DNA of 51,539 nucleotides from a virus, in the IMG/VR virus record IMGVR_UViG_3300009413_000010, positions 1-51,539 of that record; one strand, 5' to 3'. Each line of letters opens with the position of its first letter. The stretch's first letter is position 1. The position numbers and the translations under genes were made by a program. Below are positions 34,049 through 40,756 of the stretch, piece after piece. A model generated the notes under the pieces. That model was not told the origin of the DNA. It searched no databases and saw only the letters and a program-made list of their open reading frames with translations.

Positions 34049-34324
34049 TTAAAGTCTATCACTTTTTTGCGATAAGCGCAAATCTTCTAGTGTACTTTTA
34101 GTCCGAGGGTACGCAGCCTTTCTAGGTGCTAGTACCTCTACAGGAAAATTAAATACAGTCTCTTTTAGATAATGCATATCGTCTATATCAGATACTTCTT
34201 TATGCACCCCCTCAACCTTTTCGAGTTCCTGTATACCGTAGTGTAATGCCTTGGCTATAATAAACCTTCCTCTCATAGAGGAAGCAAACTCTCCAGCTAT
34301 TTCCAAATTCTCTTCTTTAGTCAT
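34049..34324 (-). CDS. hypothetical helical protein (91 aa)
   Basis: MTKEENLEIAGEFASSMRGR and HYLKETVFNFPVEVLAP; ends LRLSQKSDRL. Its last ~10 codons contain the promoter of the next operon, so this end of the protein is shaped by the promoter. GGAGAGGTAT precedes the ATG. Function unknown. Confidence 0.55.
   Translation of the reverse strand: MTKEENLEIAGEFASSMRGRFIIAKALHYGIQELEKVEGVHKEVSDIDDMHYLKETVFNFPVEVLAPRKAAYPRTKSTLEDLRLSQKSDRL
34053..34081 (-). promoter_or_regulatory. early promoter inside the end of the upstream gene (TTGCGC, 17 nt, TAGACT)
   Basis: TTGCGC at 34081-34076 and TAGACT at 34058-34053, then TTAAGCGAGTCGAAAAA. It lies within the last codons of the 91-aa gene. Confidence 0.65.
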
Positions 34325-34366
34325 AGTATACCTCTCCTAATAATTATACTTTCCAACATCATCAAC

Positions 34367-34651
34367 TTAACCATAAGCACACACTCCGCACTTCAGACCA
34401 CCTTCTACTCTAGCATCTTCATATCTATACTCTTCACATTCCCCACAGAGCAACCATCCATTATCTTCGTTTTCACATTCGTCACAAGTTTCATCCCATA
34501 CCTTTACCTTATGACGATTACAATAACCTACATGGATACCGTGGTCTTCTGCCCATTGGTCATGCTCCATACCATAACCAGTTCTTTGGTCTATCCACTT
34601 ACGAATAGTTTGATTAGAATCTGTCCATAATATGTTAGATGGATTAATCAT
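34367..34651 (-). CDS. zinc-binding protein (94 aa)
   Basis: Four Cys pairs or near pairs in the C-terminal half: CNRHK, CDEC, CGEC and CGVC. This makes a double zinc-ribbon (rubredoxin-like knuckles) after a helical N-terminus. Overlaps the neighbouring Cys-containing 69-aa gene by eight bases. Likely protein or nucleic-acid binding; no family named. Confidence 0.6.
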   Translation of the reverse strand: MINPSNILWTDSNQTIRKWIDQRTGYGMEHDQWAEDHGIHVGYCNRHKVKVWDETCDECENEDNGWLLCGECEEYRYEDARVEGGLKCGVCAYG

Positions 34652-34853
34652 AATTATGATTTATAACTGGCGTAAAGGATTTTGTAGAAACATCATCATC
34701 CCAAGGGGAATGGCCTTCATCATAAAAAGGCACATAGTCATGACAGCTACTACAAACACCAAATGCGCCACTCTCATCAAAATCTATTTCTGTGCCATAA
34801 ATTACTCCATAATAACAACAGCTACTCAAGTAGTTACATTCGTGCTTTGCCAT
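34644..34853 (-). CDS. Cys-rich small protein (69 aa)
   Basis: MAKHECNYLSSCCYYGVIYG followed by CSSCHDYVPFYDEG: paired Cys motifs suggest a small zinc site. GGAGAGTGAGAT precedes the ATG. Upstream lies a shortened copy of the early promoter (34893-34866). Function unknown. Confidence 0.6.
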   Translation of the reverse strand: MAKHECNYLSSCCYYGVIYGTEIDFDESGAFGVCSSCHDYVPFYDEGHSPWDDDVSTKSFTPVINHNYD

Positions 34854-34865
34854 ATCTCACTCTCC

Positions 34866-34893
34866 TACTTCAACTTCTCTCGACTTAGTTCGC
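34866..34893 (-). promoter_or_regulatory. collapsed early promoter (TTGACA joined to transcript-start motif)
   Basis: The minus strand reads TTGACA-AGCG-AACTAAGTCGAGAG. Compared with intact copies, about 15 spacer bases between -35 and -10 are missing. It is probably not active as a standard promoter. Confidence 0.5.
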
Positions 34894-34896
34894 TTG

Positions 34897-35397
34897 TCAA
34901 TTAGGTAAGTATCCTGCAATTGCCATCCCCTCTTCTCTATAAAACCAAGAAAAGTGCAGATCAGGAAATAGTTTTACTAATGCTGAGTAGACTCCTACAG
35001 GAGGCAACCAAGCAGTATCAAAACTATAGTGTATTGTTGTATCAGCAAATTTGTCTACATAGACAGAAGCTGTGTCCCACTTAGTTCCCCAATTATTATT
35101 ACACCAATCGTACCAATTATCTGTCCCATACTGTTTCTTGAATCTAACACTCATCTGTTTAGTAATGGGCCTACCTTCAAAATCATATGTAGGTTGGTGT
35201 TTCCTAATCCAATCATGATATTCTTCCACTGTACATATTTGCACAGGAGAACAAGTACCTGTGAGTTCAGAAGGCATGGGCATTATACTCTGAAAAGAAA
35301 ACTCTACATCCGAACTTTTTACAAAATTTATAAAATTCTGTAATGTCCCTTTAGTATCTGCTGTTACAGTTACTTCATTCTGACACCAGTTAGGCAT
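34897..35397 (-). CDS. DUF1281 / YubB-like protein (166 aa)
   Basis: Starts MPNWCQNEVTVTAD and has NNWGTKWDTASVYVD (~103-117) and FDTAWLPPVGVYSALVKLFP (~126-145), the hallmarks of the DUF1281 (YubB ferredoxin-like) family found on plasmids and phages. Family function is unknown. Promoter at 35469-35441, ribosome site AAAGGAGATTAAC. Confidence 0.75.
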   Translation of the reverse strand: MPNWCQNEVTVTADTKGTLQNFINFVKSSDVEFSFQSIMPMPSELTGTCSPVQICTVEEYHDWIRKHQPTYDFEGRPITKQMSVRFKKQYGTDNWYDWCNNNWGTKWDTASVYVDKFADTTIHYSFDTAWLPPVGVYSALVKLFPDLHFSWFYREEGMAIAGYLPN

Positions 35398-35409
35398 AGT
35401 TAATCTCCT

Positions 35410-35598
35410 TTACAATCTAATTATTTTTCGACTTGCTTCAAGTTTAGCAGATTTTATGACATTCGTCAAATCGTCCTCTTCTAGTGGACAAATACATCCA
35501 CCCTTATGACTATTATGATCTGGATGTCTATAAGGATTGGCTCCTTCTTGACACCACTTATCCCTGATGTCACAGATATGTTCTACATTTCTAGCCAT
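35410..35598 (-). CDS. small Cys/His protein (62 aa)
   Basis: GAGGAAAGAGTA precedes the ATG at 35598 (MARNVEHICDIRDKW). C9, C16, then HPDHNSHKGGCICP make a likely zinc site. An upstream in-frame start at 35643 lies inside the previous gene and is not needed. The next operon's promoter lies in its 3' end. Function unknown. Confidence 0.6.
   Translation of the reverse strand: MARNVEHICDIRDKWCQEGANPYRHPDHNSHKGGCICPLEEDDLTNVIKSAKLEASRKIIRL
35441..35469 (-). promoter_or_regulatory. early promoter (TTGACG, 17 nt, TAAACT)
   Basis: ATTTGACG, TAAACT at 35446-35441, then TGAAGCAAGTCGAAAAA. Confidence 0.7.
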
Positions 35599-35614
35599 TA
35601 CTCTTTCCTCTTTC

Positions 35615-35869
35615 CTAATGGTATAAAATAGATTCACCAGCAAGAGTAGTAAATAAAGGACGCTTACCAGTTAGGTCGGATAATAAGGATATCATAGCCA
35701 TCTGGTGTGGAACTTTACAGACTGTTGTATTGGCCTCTTCCCAACCCCCTTGAGTACCTTTCCATGTAATATATACTGTGTAGGCACTAGACCCATCATG
35801 CTCTATAACAATGTTGTCGTGTGTCCATGTTCCCTTTGGCTGTGCAATAAATACTGCTTCAGTTTCCAT
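35615..35869 (-). CDS. hypothetical protein (84 aa)
   Basis: METEAVFIAQPKGTWTHDNI and a beta-rich middle with TWKGTQGGWEEANTT. AGAGGAAACATCAACAC precedes the ATG. It is the first coding gene after the ~490-nt untranslated region, so its expression may depend on that RNA. Function unknown. Confidence 0.55.
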   Translation of the reverse strand: METEAVFIAQPKGTWTHDNIVIEHDGSSAYTVYITWKGTQGGWEEANTTVCKVPHQMAMISLLSDLTGKRPLFTTLAGESILYH

Positions 35870-35884
35870 GTGTTGATGTTTCCT

Positions 35885-36375
35885 CTTTTATATTTTATTA
35901 GCAGGGAATGCATAGCCTGTGGTTGACAACCGCACAGGGACTGTTCATACTGGCTCTCTGGATACAGACGGATTGACGGTCAACAAGCGGTACGCAAGTA
36001 AACGTGAACCTAGAATTGCCTAAGACATTAACAGTTCTGCGTTCTAGATTTATCCGTCCTTCGTACTTTGTGATACAACGTATGCACGGTACACTGGATA
36101 CAACAGTAGTAAAATCAGTATGGATATAGGTATAATACAATCCACAAGCTATACATCCCCCTAACCTATCCCTGCACCTAAATAATATTCGATTATGCAG
36201 GGAGGCTATGCTTTCACGTATTAGCTATTAGAGAGTAAGCATTTATCCTTGCCTTCGTCAAGGTTTAGATTTTACGACTATTCTAATAACGTTCTTAGCC
36301 TAGTAGCTTATCTCTCAATACTGGTTTATTACGAATATATAATTACATCTCACACCTCCACAAAATGCCGTTTTT
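35885..36375 (-). ncRNA. candidate structured RNA / ~490-nt untranslated leader
   Basis: Transcription from the promoter at 36417-36389 runs ~490 bases before the first good gene. Inside, GAGAG(A)TAAGC and GCTTACTCTC (36317-36229) close a three-way junction with hairpins ACTA..CTAA/TTAG..TAGT and CCTTG/CAAGG. A seven-bp CCCTGCA/TGCAGGG stem lies at 36170-36202, CTAGAA/TTCTAG at 36010-36048, and CCTGTG/CACAGG at 35917-35939. An 80-codon frame (36140-35898) has no ribosome site and unconvincing content. It could be a riboregulator or a large phage RNA of the ROOL/GOLLD kind; the class is unknown. Confidence 0.5.
36343..36359 (-). promoter_or_regulatory. strong ribosome site followed by ATG-TAA (start-stop)
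   Basis: GGAGGT, five bases, then ATG TAA, ~35 bases after the transcription start. The same arrangement occurs at 38161-38144. It may protect the RNA by holding a ribosome or serve as a minimal upstream frame. Confidence 0.5.
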
Positions 36376-36388
36376 CGACCGCTTCATT

Positions 36389-36417
36389 AGTTTAGCATGT
36401 TTCGACGTTTGTGGCAA
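36389..36417 (-). promoter_or_regulatory. early promoter for the structured leader (TTGCCA, 17 nt, TAAACT)
   Basis: GGGGATTTGCCA, TAAACT at 36394-36389, then AATGAAGCGGTCGAAAAACG. Confidence 0.7.
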
Positions 36418-36429
36418 ATCCCCACTGCT

Positions 36430-36705
36430 CTAATTCGATAGAGGATGGTCGGGTATAAGATAGGGTATAGTATTCATGTGAAAAGGGTCTTCAGATATTA
36501 TTTGCTCACGTAAATGTTCTTGTTTCATGTGCAGTACTTGAAGGTGTAGGAACGTGAAGTATTGTTGTACTATCGTTTCCCATATCCAATTAGGTAACAG
36601 CACTCCCGCATAATCATACATCGCTTTAGATAATGACTGTACTGCTAAGTACGGATCATGAGGGAAAAAAGGTAACATCAATTGTTCAGCGTCCTTAGTA
36701 TCCAT
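36430..36705 (-). CDS. hypothetical protein (91 aa)
   Basis: Helical (VLLPNWIWETIVQQYFTFLH), ends in a proline-rich stretch. GCAGGAATAT precedes the ATG. Lies between bulged hairpin 4 and the leader promoter, downstream of the DUF932 gene. Function unknown. Confidence 0.55.
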   Translation of the reverse strand: MDTKDAEQLMLPFFPHDPYLAVQSLSKAMYDYAGVLLPNWIWETIVQQYFTFLHLQVLHMKQEHLREQIISEDPFHMNTIPYLIPDHPLSN

Positions 36706-36737
36706 ATATTCCTGCAGCGTTTATAGTCTATAAAATA

Positions 36738-36758
36738 GAGCAGTTTTCTGTCATGCTC
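36738..36758 (-). other. bulged hairpin, family member 4
   Basis: Minus strand: GAGCA, bulged T, GA, loop CAGAAA, AC, TGCTC, then TATTTTATAG. One inner pair is a mismatch. It lies between the DUF932 stop and the next gene. Confidence 0.5.
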
Positions 36759-36792
36759 AGGACAGCACCCTCACCTTGCTCTTTCTATTATA

Positions 36793-37851
36793 CTAACTAT
36801 TAGTTACTAATTGTCTAGCAGTTGAAAAAGCCCTAGCCTTAGCATCTGCCCTAGAGCCAAACAATGCGGTAGCAGAATTAGCGTGGCCCTTCCTATAGTC
36901 TTCTGTTTCTACAATCGCTTGCCATATAGCCCAAGGAGTACGAGCAAGATTACTAAACTCATCGTTGAAAGCAGTATAACGTTCCCTTGCTCCATTACGA
37001 ATCAATTCTATTCTCTCTACTCGTTTCTCATATTCTTCTTGCAATTCTTTCTTGTCACCAAGAAGTTTCATCCACACACCAGTAGGGACATCATCAGCAG
37101 TGATATCCTTTGAAAGAGATAATCGTCTGGGCTGAGAAGCGTCAGGATATGCAGACTTCAAAACTCTCTCCACATCTGTGTCCTCTATAGTAGTTGTATT
37201 AAGAGTGTTCATAACAGCAATAGCTTCATCCTTTGCTGAACTCATTTGATTAAACAATCCTATGTACCACTCTGTATCCGATTCAATTCTCCTAGTATGG
37301 GTAAGCCTTACTGAAATCTTAGCATTTGCCAACCCCGCCGTAAGTGTATTCTGACACACAACTCGTACAGGAGTAAAAGCAATTTGCAATGCACCCATAC
37401 CATCACGATGGTCAGTAACGAGGAAGTATAGTTTATGGTCTTCACCACAAATCTTACTATCCCCTGCATCTAAGGTCATGAAGATTTTCTCTCCATAACC
37501 TATTGCACCTATGGTTTCCACAGGATACTTTTCTGTTACAGGGTCTAACATCCTACCCAAATCCACAGCTTGAATAGGAGTCCACTCTTTTCCTACTATA
37601 GACAATACTCTATATTCATCGTCGTCTTTTACAGGTTCTCGCACAACTGCAAAATTATTAGTAGGTACAAGGTCTATAGTCTCTCCTTTATCTATCTGAA
37701 CTACTACAGGATGTTTTGCAATATGAAAATCAATACCTGCTTTACGAATAGCCTGACTCATAGACATAGGCTCTTCAAATACTTGTCCAATCCTATGCCA
37801 TGCAGGTGTGCGCCTTCCTAGAAATCTATCACCAAAAATCGATGCTGACAT
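36793..37851 (-). CDS. DUF932 phage/plasmid-like protein (352 aa)
   Basis: The N-terminal TPAWHRIGQVFEEPMSMSQA (~15-35), GAIGYGEKIFMTLDAGD (~114-130) and FTPVRVVCQNTLTAGLANA (~159-177) are typical of DUF932 (TIGR03299 'phage/plasmid-like protein'). Members are common on phages and plasmids and have no settled function. The length fits the family. AAAGGAGCTAATATA precedes the ATG. Follows the 73-aa gene in one operon from the promoter at 38224. Confidence 0.8.
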   Translation of the reverse strand: MSASIFGDRFLGRRTPAWHRIGQVFEEPMSMSQAIRKAGIDFHIAKHPVVVQIDKGETIDLVPTNNFAVVREPVKDDDEYRVLSIVGKEWTPIQAVDLGRMLDPVTEKYPVETIGAIGYGEKIFMTLDAGDSKICGEDHKLYFLVTDHRDGMGALQIAFTPVRVVCQNTLTAGLANAKISVRLTHTRRIESDTEWYIGLFNQMSSAKDEAIAVMNTLNTTTIEDTDVERVLKSAYPDASQPRRLSLSKDITADDVPTGVWMKLLGDKKELQEEYEKRVERIELIRNGARERYTAFNDEFSNLARTPWAIWQAIVETEDYRKGHANSATALFGSRADAKARAFSTARQLVTNS

Positions 37852-37869
37852 TATATTAGCTCCTTTATA

Positions 37870-38091
37870 CTAAATTATATTATTTGAGTCGTCTTCTATA
37901 CTCTCTGCTTCATATAGATTTGTTTCTATTCTATAGAGAAGTTCTATATCCTCTTGGAGAGCTTCTAGTGTGCTTACGGCTCTATCTCTTACATCCTCTG
38001 CCGTAGCCATTATATCTTCAACCTTTAGCTGTACGTCCTCTAAGTTGCTTACACTATCCTGTATGCTTTTTACTATTTCTTGTATACCCAC
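37870..38091 (-). CDS. small coiled-coil protein, GTG start (73 aa)
   Basis: AGGAGTAAATC precedes a GTG at 38091. Almost fully helical with heptads (VKSIQDSVSNLEDVQLKVED) and an acidic C-terminus. First gene after the promoter and start-stop leader. Function unknown. Confidence 0.6.
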   Translation of the reverse strand: MGIQEIVKSIQDSVSNLEDVQLKVEDIMATAEDVRDRAVSTLEALQEDIELLYRIETNLYEAESIEDDSNNII

Positions 38092-38143
38092 GATTTACTC
38101 CTTTATGTACTAAACATACTTTGATATTGAACATCCTCGATAA

Positions 38144-38161
38144 TTACATATCTACACCTCC
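38144..38161 (-). promoter_or_regulatory. second strong ribosome site with ATG-TAA
   Basis: GGAGGT, six bases, ATG TAA, ~40 bases after the transcription start and ~55 bases before the GTG of the 73-aa gene. Matches the element at 36359-36343 (shared GGAGGTGT and ATGTAATTAT). Confidence 0.5.
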
Positions 38162-38194
38162 GCAAAAGCGAATCGGTTTTTTCAACGCAACCTT

Positions 38195-38224
38195 AGTTTA
38201 ACACAAGCGTAAAACTTTTGTCAA
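38195..38224 (-). promoter_or_regulatory. early promoter (TTGACA, 18 nt, TAAACT)
   Basis: GGGATTTGACA, TAAACT at 38200-38195, then AAGGTTGCGTTGAAAAAACCG. Confidence 0.75.
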
Positions 38225-38228
38225 ATCC

Positions 38229-38471
38229 CTAGAGCAGGGAATCCCATAATCGTAGATTATATGAGAAATAACCAAAGGCTTCACCATTTCTATAGAGTAC
38301 AGGATTTGTCCAATTGCCGCCACCAACCATCCAGAAACTTTGCCACTTAGAAATCTTATCACGGACTTCATCTATTGTAATTCCCCAAAAATCTTCAGGG
38401 TCTGTGATAGGCGTATACTGTTGTTTATCTACATTCCCTACTGTTTTAACTGTTGTTGTGTAAACGTCCAT
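38229..38471 (-). CDS. hypothetical protein (80 aa)
   Basis: GGAGGGAAGGATA precedes the ATG at 38471 (MDVYTTTVKTVGN); the upstream ATG at 38486 lies in that site. Trp/Gly-rich middle (WQSFWMVGGGNWTNP). Last gene of the operon starting near 41.8 kb. Function unknown. Confidence 0.55.
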   Translation of the reverse strand: MDVYTTTVKTVGNVDKQQYTPITDPEDFWGITIDEVRDKISKWQSFWMVGGGNWTNPVLYRNGEAFGYFSYNLRLWDSLL

Positions 38472-38489
38472 TATCCTTCCCTCCATTCT

Positions 38490-38744
38490 CTATAACTTAT
38501 CTCTAACTTCTTCACTAATTTTTCGTATACGAATATTCTCATCTCTGATACATTCTGTATCTTTCCGAATAATAATAGTTTCTGCTAAGATACCTTTCGT
38601 ATCGTTCCTAATAGTAATAGTTTCCTGTAGAATAGATTTAGTTAAACCTACTAATCTAAAGGAAAGATAGGCAATATAGATATTAAGTATACCCACAATT
38701 CCCATACCTATAACCGATAGAATTATAAAATATCCCATTGTCAT
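38490..38744 (-). CDS. membrane-anchored coiled-coil protein (84 aa)
   Basis: One N-terminal membrane segment (GYFIILSVIGMGIVGILNIY) followed by a repeated helical pattern (TIRNDTKG, IIRKDTEC, RIRKISEE). The arrangement resembles small phage spanin- or holin-associated proteins, but no family is recognised. Start overlaps the previous stop by one base. Confidence 0.55.
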   Translation of the reverse strand: MTMGYFIILSVIGMGIVGILNIYIAYLSFRLVGLTKSILQETITIRNDTKGILAETIIIRKDTECIRDENIRIRKISEEVRDKL

Positions 38745-39070
38745 TAGTCTCTAGCCTCATAATCATAATCATCTAAATCTGGTTCTTCTACATAATTTTT
38801 CCACACTCTGTTCTTAGGGATTGAAGCTATTCTATTCTGTCTATATGTTTCCAAAACAGTATCCCATATTTCCTGTTCAGTTACAGTACGCCCAATTTTC
38901 TTTTCTAATCGTTTCCAAACTTTCAGAAGTTTCTTTTCCTTTCTCCTAGTTTCAAGCATATTAAATTCTCCATCACAAGCAAGATTTTCCGGCGATAATT
39001 TATTACACAACTCTTCAAACTGTGCTAGATATTTTGATTCGATAATCAACTTGTTCTTTACTGCAATCAT
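38744..39070 (-). CDS. hypothetical charged protein (108 aa)
   Basis: AAGGAG lies ~11 bases before the ATG at 39070 (MIAVKNKLIIESK). A longer frame from 39142 would overlap the Mom-like gene by over 120 bases and lacks a site. Helical, Lys/Glu-rich, acidic end (EEPDLDDYDYEARD). Function unknown. Confidence 0.55.
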   Translation of the reverse strand: MIAVKNKLIIESKYLAQFEELCNKLSPENLACDGEFNMLETRRKEKKLLKVWKRLEKKIGRTVTEQEIWDTVLETYRQNRIASIPKNRVWKNYVEEPDLDDYDYEARD

Positions 39071-39680
39071 AATACGTATACTCCTTATTATCTTTTTTAG
39101 GATAGACTTTTGGAAGCCACTTCGTTTGAAGAGTCTTGTCAAAAACTAATAAATATCTATGTTTTCTTGGTCGGTGTCTCCATTCTCCTTTACTACCTTT
39201 TACCTTGCCTCTAGTATGTTTAAGAAAAGTGCCATCCTCTTGTTCAAACCACCAATCGCTTTTAGGGTCTGTGAGTCCATAATACATAAAGTTTAAAGAT
39301 TGATATATATACCCTGCGTGGTAGCGAGAATCTGCATAGCTAAGAATAGCTCTAACGTCCAGTTCCTTACGTACCTCTTTCATAGCCATTGCTACAAATT
39401 GAGACAGTATTAAACTGCCGTTGGCAGACGGATGTTTTACTAATCGCCCAAGTTCAAGTATACCACGTTGATCGGTTCGTGTCAAACCGAAGCACCCCTT
39501 CACCAACTCAGGAACAGAAGGATTATGAAATATACAGACAGCCTGTAAAACATCATCAATGAATGCACCATAATTATAGCCTGTCCTAAAACCTTTGCTT
39601 TCCTTTGTCAAATAATGATAGGGATGAAGTAATGATTCTGCTTCCTTCTTTGTTATCTTTCTAACTATAGGCTTACACAT
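39015..39680 (-). CDS. Mom-like GNAT-fold protein, putative DNA modification (221 aa)
   Basis: Motifs in order: LGRLVKHPSANGSLILSQF (77-95), SYADSRYHAGYIYQSLNF (114-131) and RKHRYL (172-177). This pattern is that of phage GNAT-fold proteins related to Mu Mom, which modifies adenine in phage DNA to evade restriction. The Ser-Tyr-x-Asp and Arg-Lys-His-Arg segments are the typical conserved sites. No partner modification gene is seen nearby. Overlaps both neighbours. The family call is fairly good; activity is inference. Confidence 0.6.
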   Translation of the reverse strand: MCKPIVRKITKKEAESLLHPYHYLTKESKGFRTGYNYGAFIDDVLQAVCIFHNPSVPELVKGCFGLTRTDQRGILELGRLVKHPSANGSLILSQFVAMAMKEVRKELDVRAILSYADSRYHAGYIYQSLNFMYYGLTDPKSDWWFEQEDGTFLKHTRGKVKGSKGEWRHRPRKHRYLLVFDKTLQTKWLPKVYPKKDNKEYTYYDCSKEQVDYRIKISSTV

Positions 39681-39894
39681 TAGTGTTATCCCATACAGTG
39701 TAATTCATCATTAAGTCTTCTGAAAGTTCTGGCTCTTGGATATCAATCAGACTTACTGAATTGTCAGACATGAGTCCTTTACACAGTATGGTTTGAAGTA
39801 TGCCCTCTTTGTCATATCCATAACTCACTGGCTCAAGCCACTCGAACCCTAGTACCGTATCCTCTTTTCTTCTTGGGTCTAAAACAAGTCTCAT
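39673..39894 (-). CDS. hypothetical acidic protein (73 aa)
   Basis: GAGGAGAGTAAG precedes the ATG at 39894 (MRLVLDPRRKEDTV). Overlaps the Mom-like start by eight bases. The acidic C-terminus contains DIQEPELSEDLMMN. Function unknown. Confidence 0.55.
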   Translation of the reverse strand: MRLVLDPRRKEDTVLGFEWLEPVSYGYDKEGILQTILCKGLMSDNSVSLIDIQEPELSEDLMMNYTVWDNTNV

Positions 39895-39895
39895 C

Positions 39896-40093
39896 TTACT
39901 CTCCTCTTTTATAGGTTTCAACCTCATATAAGGTACTCACCGTATCTCCATGAGGATCATATTGCATAGGGCCTTCATAGTCTCCTATATGCTCTCGTAC
40001 AATTTCTTCGGCTTCTGTAACACTATCTGCTTCTATTTTAGCAATACCAGAAACATGATATCTCTTGCTCCAATATACTTTATAGTTTGGCAT
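39896..40093 (-). CDS. small protein (65 aa)
   Basis: MPNYKVYWSKRYHVSGIAKI, then AEEIVREHIGDYEG: an alpha/beta form seen in many unnamed small phage proteins (beta strand, helix with EAEE, strand). Start overlaps the previous stop. Function unknown. Confidence 0.6.
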   Translation of the reverse strand: MPNYKVYWSKRYHVSGIAKIEADSVTEAEEIVREHIGDYEGPMQYDPHGDTVSTLYEVETYKRGE

Positions 40094-40280
40094 TTAAGTA
40101 GCTCTCTAGTTGATTATAAACATTTTGTTTGCTTCCCGTAAAACCTAGTTCAGATTTAATAATTGCATAACAGCTACGTCCTTTATTAGTCATTCGTATA
40201 CCTTTTAACTCTAACTTTAAACCACTAAGCAATGTATGTAATCTAAATAAAGGAATTAGGTCACCAGTTATAATTGTCAT
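40080..40280 (-). CDS. small protein (66 aa)
   Basis: AAGGAG lies ten bases before the ATG at 40280 (MTIITGDLIPLFRLH). Contains GLKLELKGIRMTNKGRS and ends QLESYLNAKL. The upstream ATG at 40328 lies inside the previous gene. Function unknown. Confidence 0.55.
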   Translation of the reverse strand: MTIITGDLIPLFRLHTLLSGLKLELKGIRMTNKGRSCYAIIKSELGFTGSKQNVYNQLESYLNAKL

Positions 40281-40293
40281 CGTTATACTCTCC

Positions 40294-40578
40294 TTAGCGC
40301 AAATATAGAGGAGACTGAATTCCCCCAACTTTGCACCAACTATTAACTTTCTCTTTACTTCCCCAACATCCAGTTGGAGCTTCCCAGTAAATCCATTTCA
40401 CAATTTCCTGTAAACGTGGAAGGTTCTTACTATCTGCTCTGGCAAAAGCTCCCACTAAATCATTTTCAAGACAGGCCATAAGAAAGCCACCTGCCTCAAT
40501 ACCCCTTTCAACATATTGTTGCATACTGCCCTGCAAACCTTCAGGTAGTAGAGAATAATGGTAAATATCTATACTCAT
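40294..40578 (-). CDS. conserved small phage protein (94 aa)
   Basis: HYSLLPEGLQGSMQQYVERG, GFLMACLENDLVGAFARAD and PTGCWGSKEKV are shared by a widespread unnamed family of phage early proteins. GGGGGACATAGAT precedes the ATG. Function unknown. Confidence 0.7.
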   Translation of the reverse strand: MSIDIYHYSLLPEGLQGSMQQYVERGIEAGGFLMACLENDLVGAFARADSKNLPRLQEIVKWIYWEAPTGCWGSKEKVNSWCKVGGIQSPLYLR

Positions 40579-40604
40579 ATCTATGTCCCCCTTATACTTC
40601 TTTT

Positions 40605-40688
40605 TGGTGCCTCTGGAAGGAATCGAACCTTCACGCCTTTTGGCACTTGGGCTTAAACCAAGCGTGTCTACCGTTCCACCACAGAGGC
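40605..40688 (-). tRNA. tRNA-Leu (UAA anticodon)
   Basis: Acceptor GCCTCTG (40688-40682) pairs with CAGAGGC (40615-40609); discriminator A; CCA is encoded (40607-40605). The anticodon stem is CTTGG/CCAAG with loop TTTAAGC, giving anticodon TAA. T arm GTTCGATTC is intact, and the variable arm is a short GCC-AAAA-GGC stem as in class II tRNAs. It would read UUA, a codon frequent in AT-rich genes. Confidence 0.93.
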
Positions 40689-40699
40689 TTTAAAAAATA

Positions 40700-40724
40700 G
40701 GGGGGGGATTTTTATATCCCCCCC
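40700..40724. terminator. G8/C7 hairpin next to the tRNA
   Basis: GGGGGGGA and TCCCCCCC flank an eight-base A/T loop. It lies between the 174-aa gene and the tRNA and may stop transcription or mark the tRNA 5' end for processing. Confidence 0.55.
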
Positions 40725-40756
40725 ATATATATATACCTACGAATGATGTGTATTAT

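Noticed and set aside
35898-36140. 80-codon leftward frame as a protein gene
   Set aside because: No ribosome site, unconvincing amino-acid content, and it lies in a stretch with several RNA stems; kept as untranslated RNA.
38744-39142. Longer start for the 108-aa gene
   Set aside because: The upstream start lies deep in the Mom-like gene and has no ribosome site; AAGGAG precedes the inner ATG.
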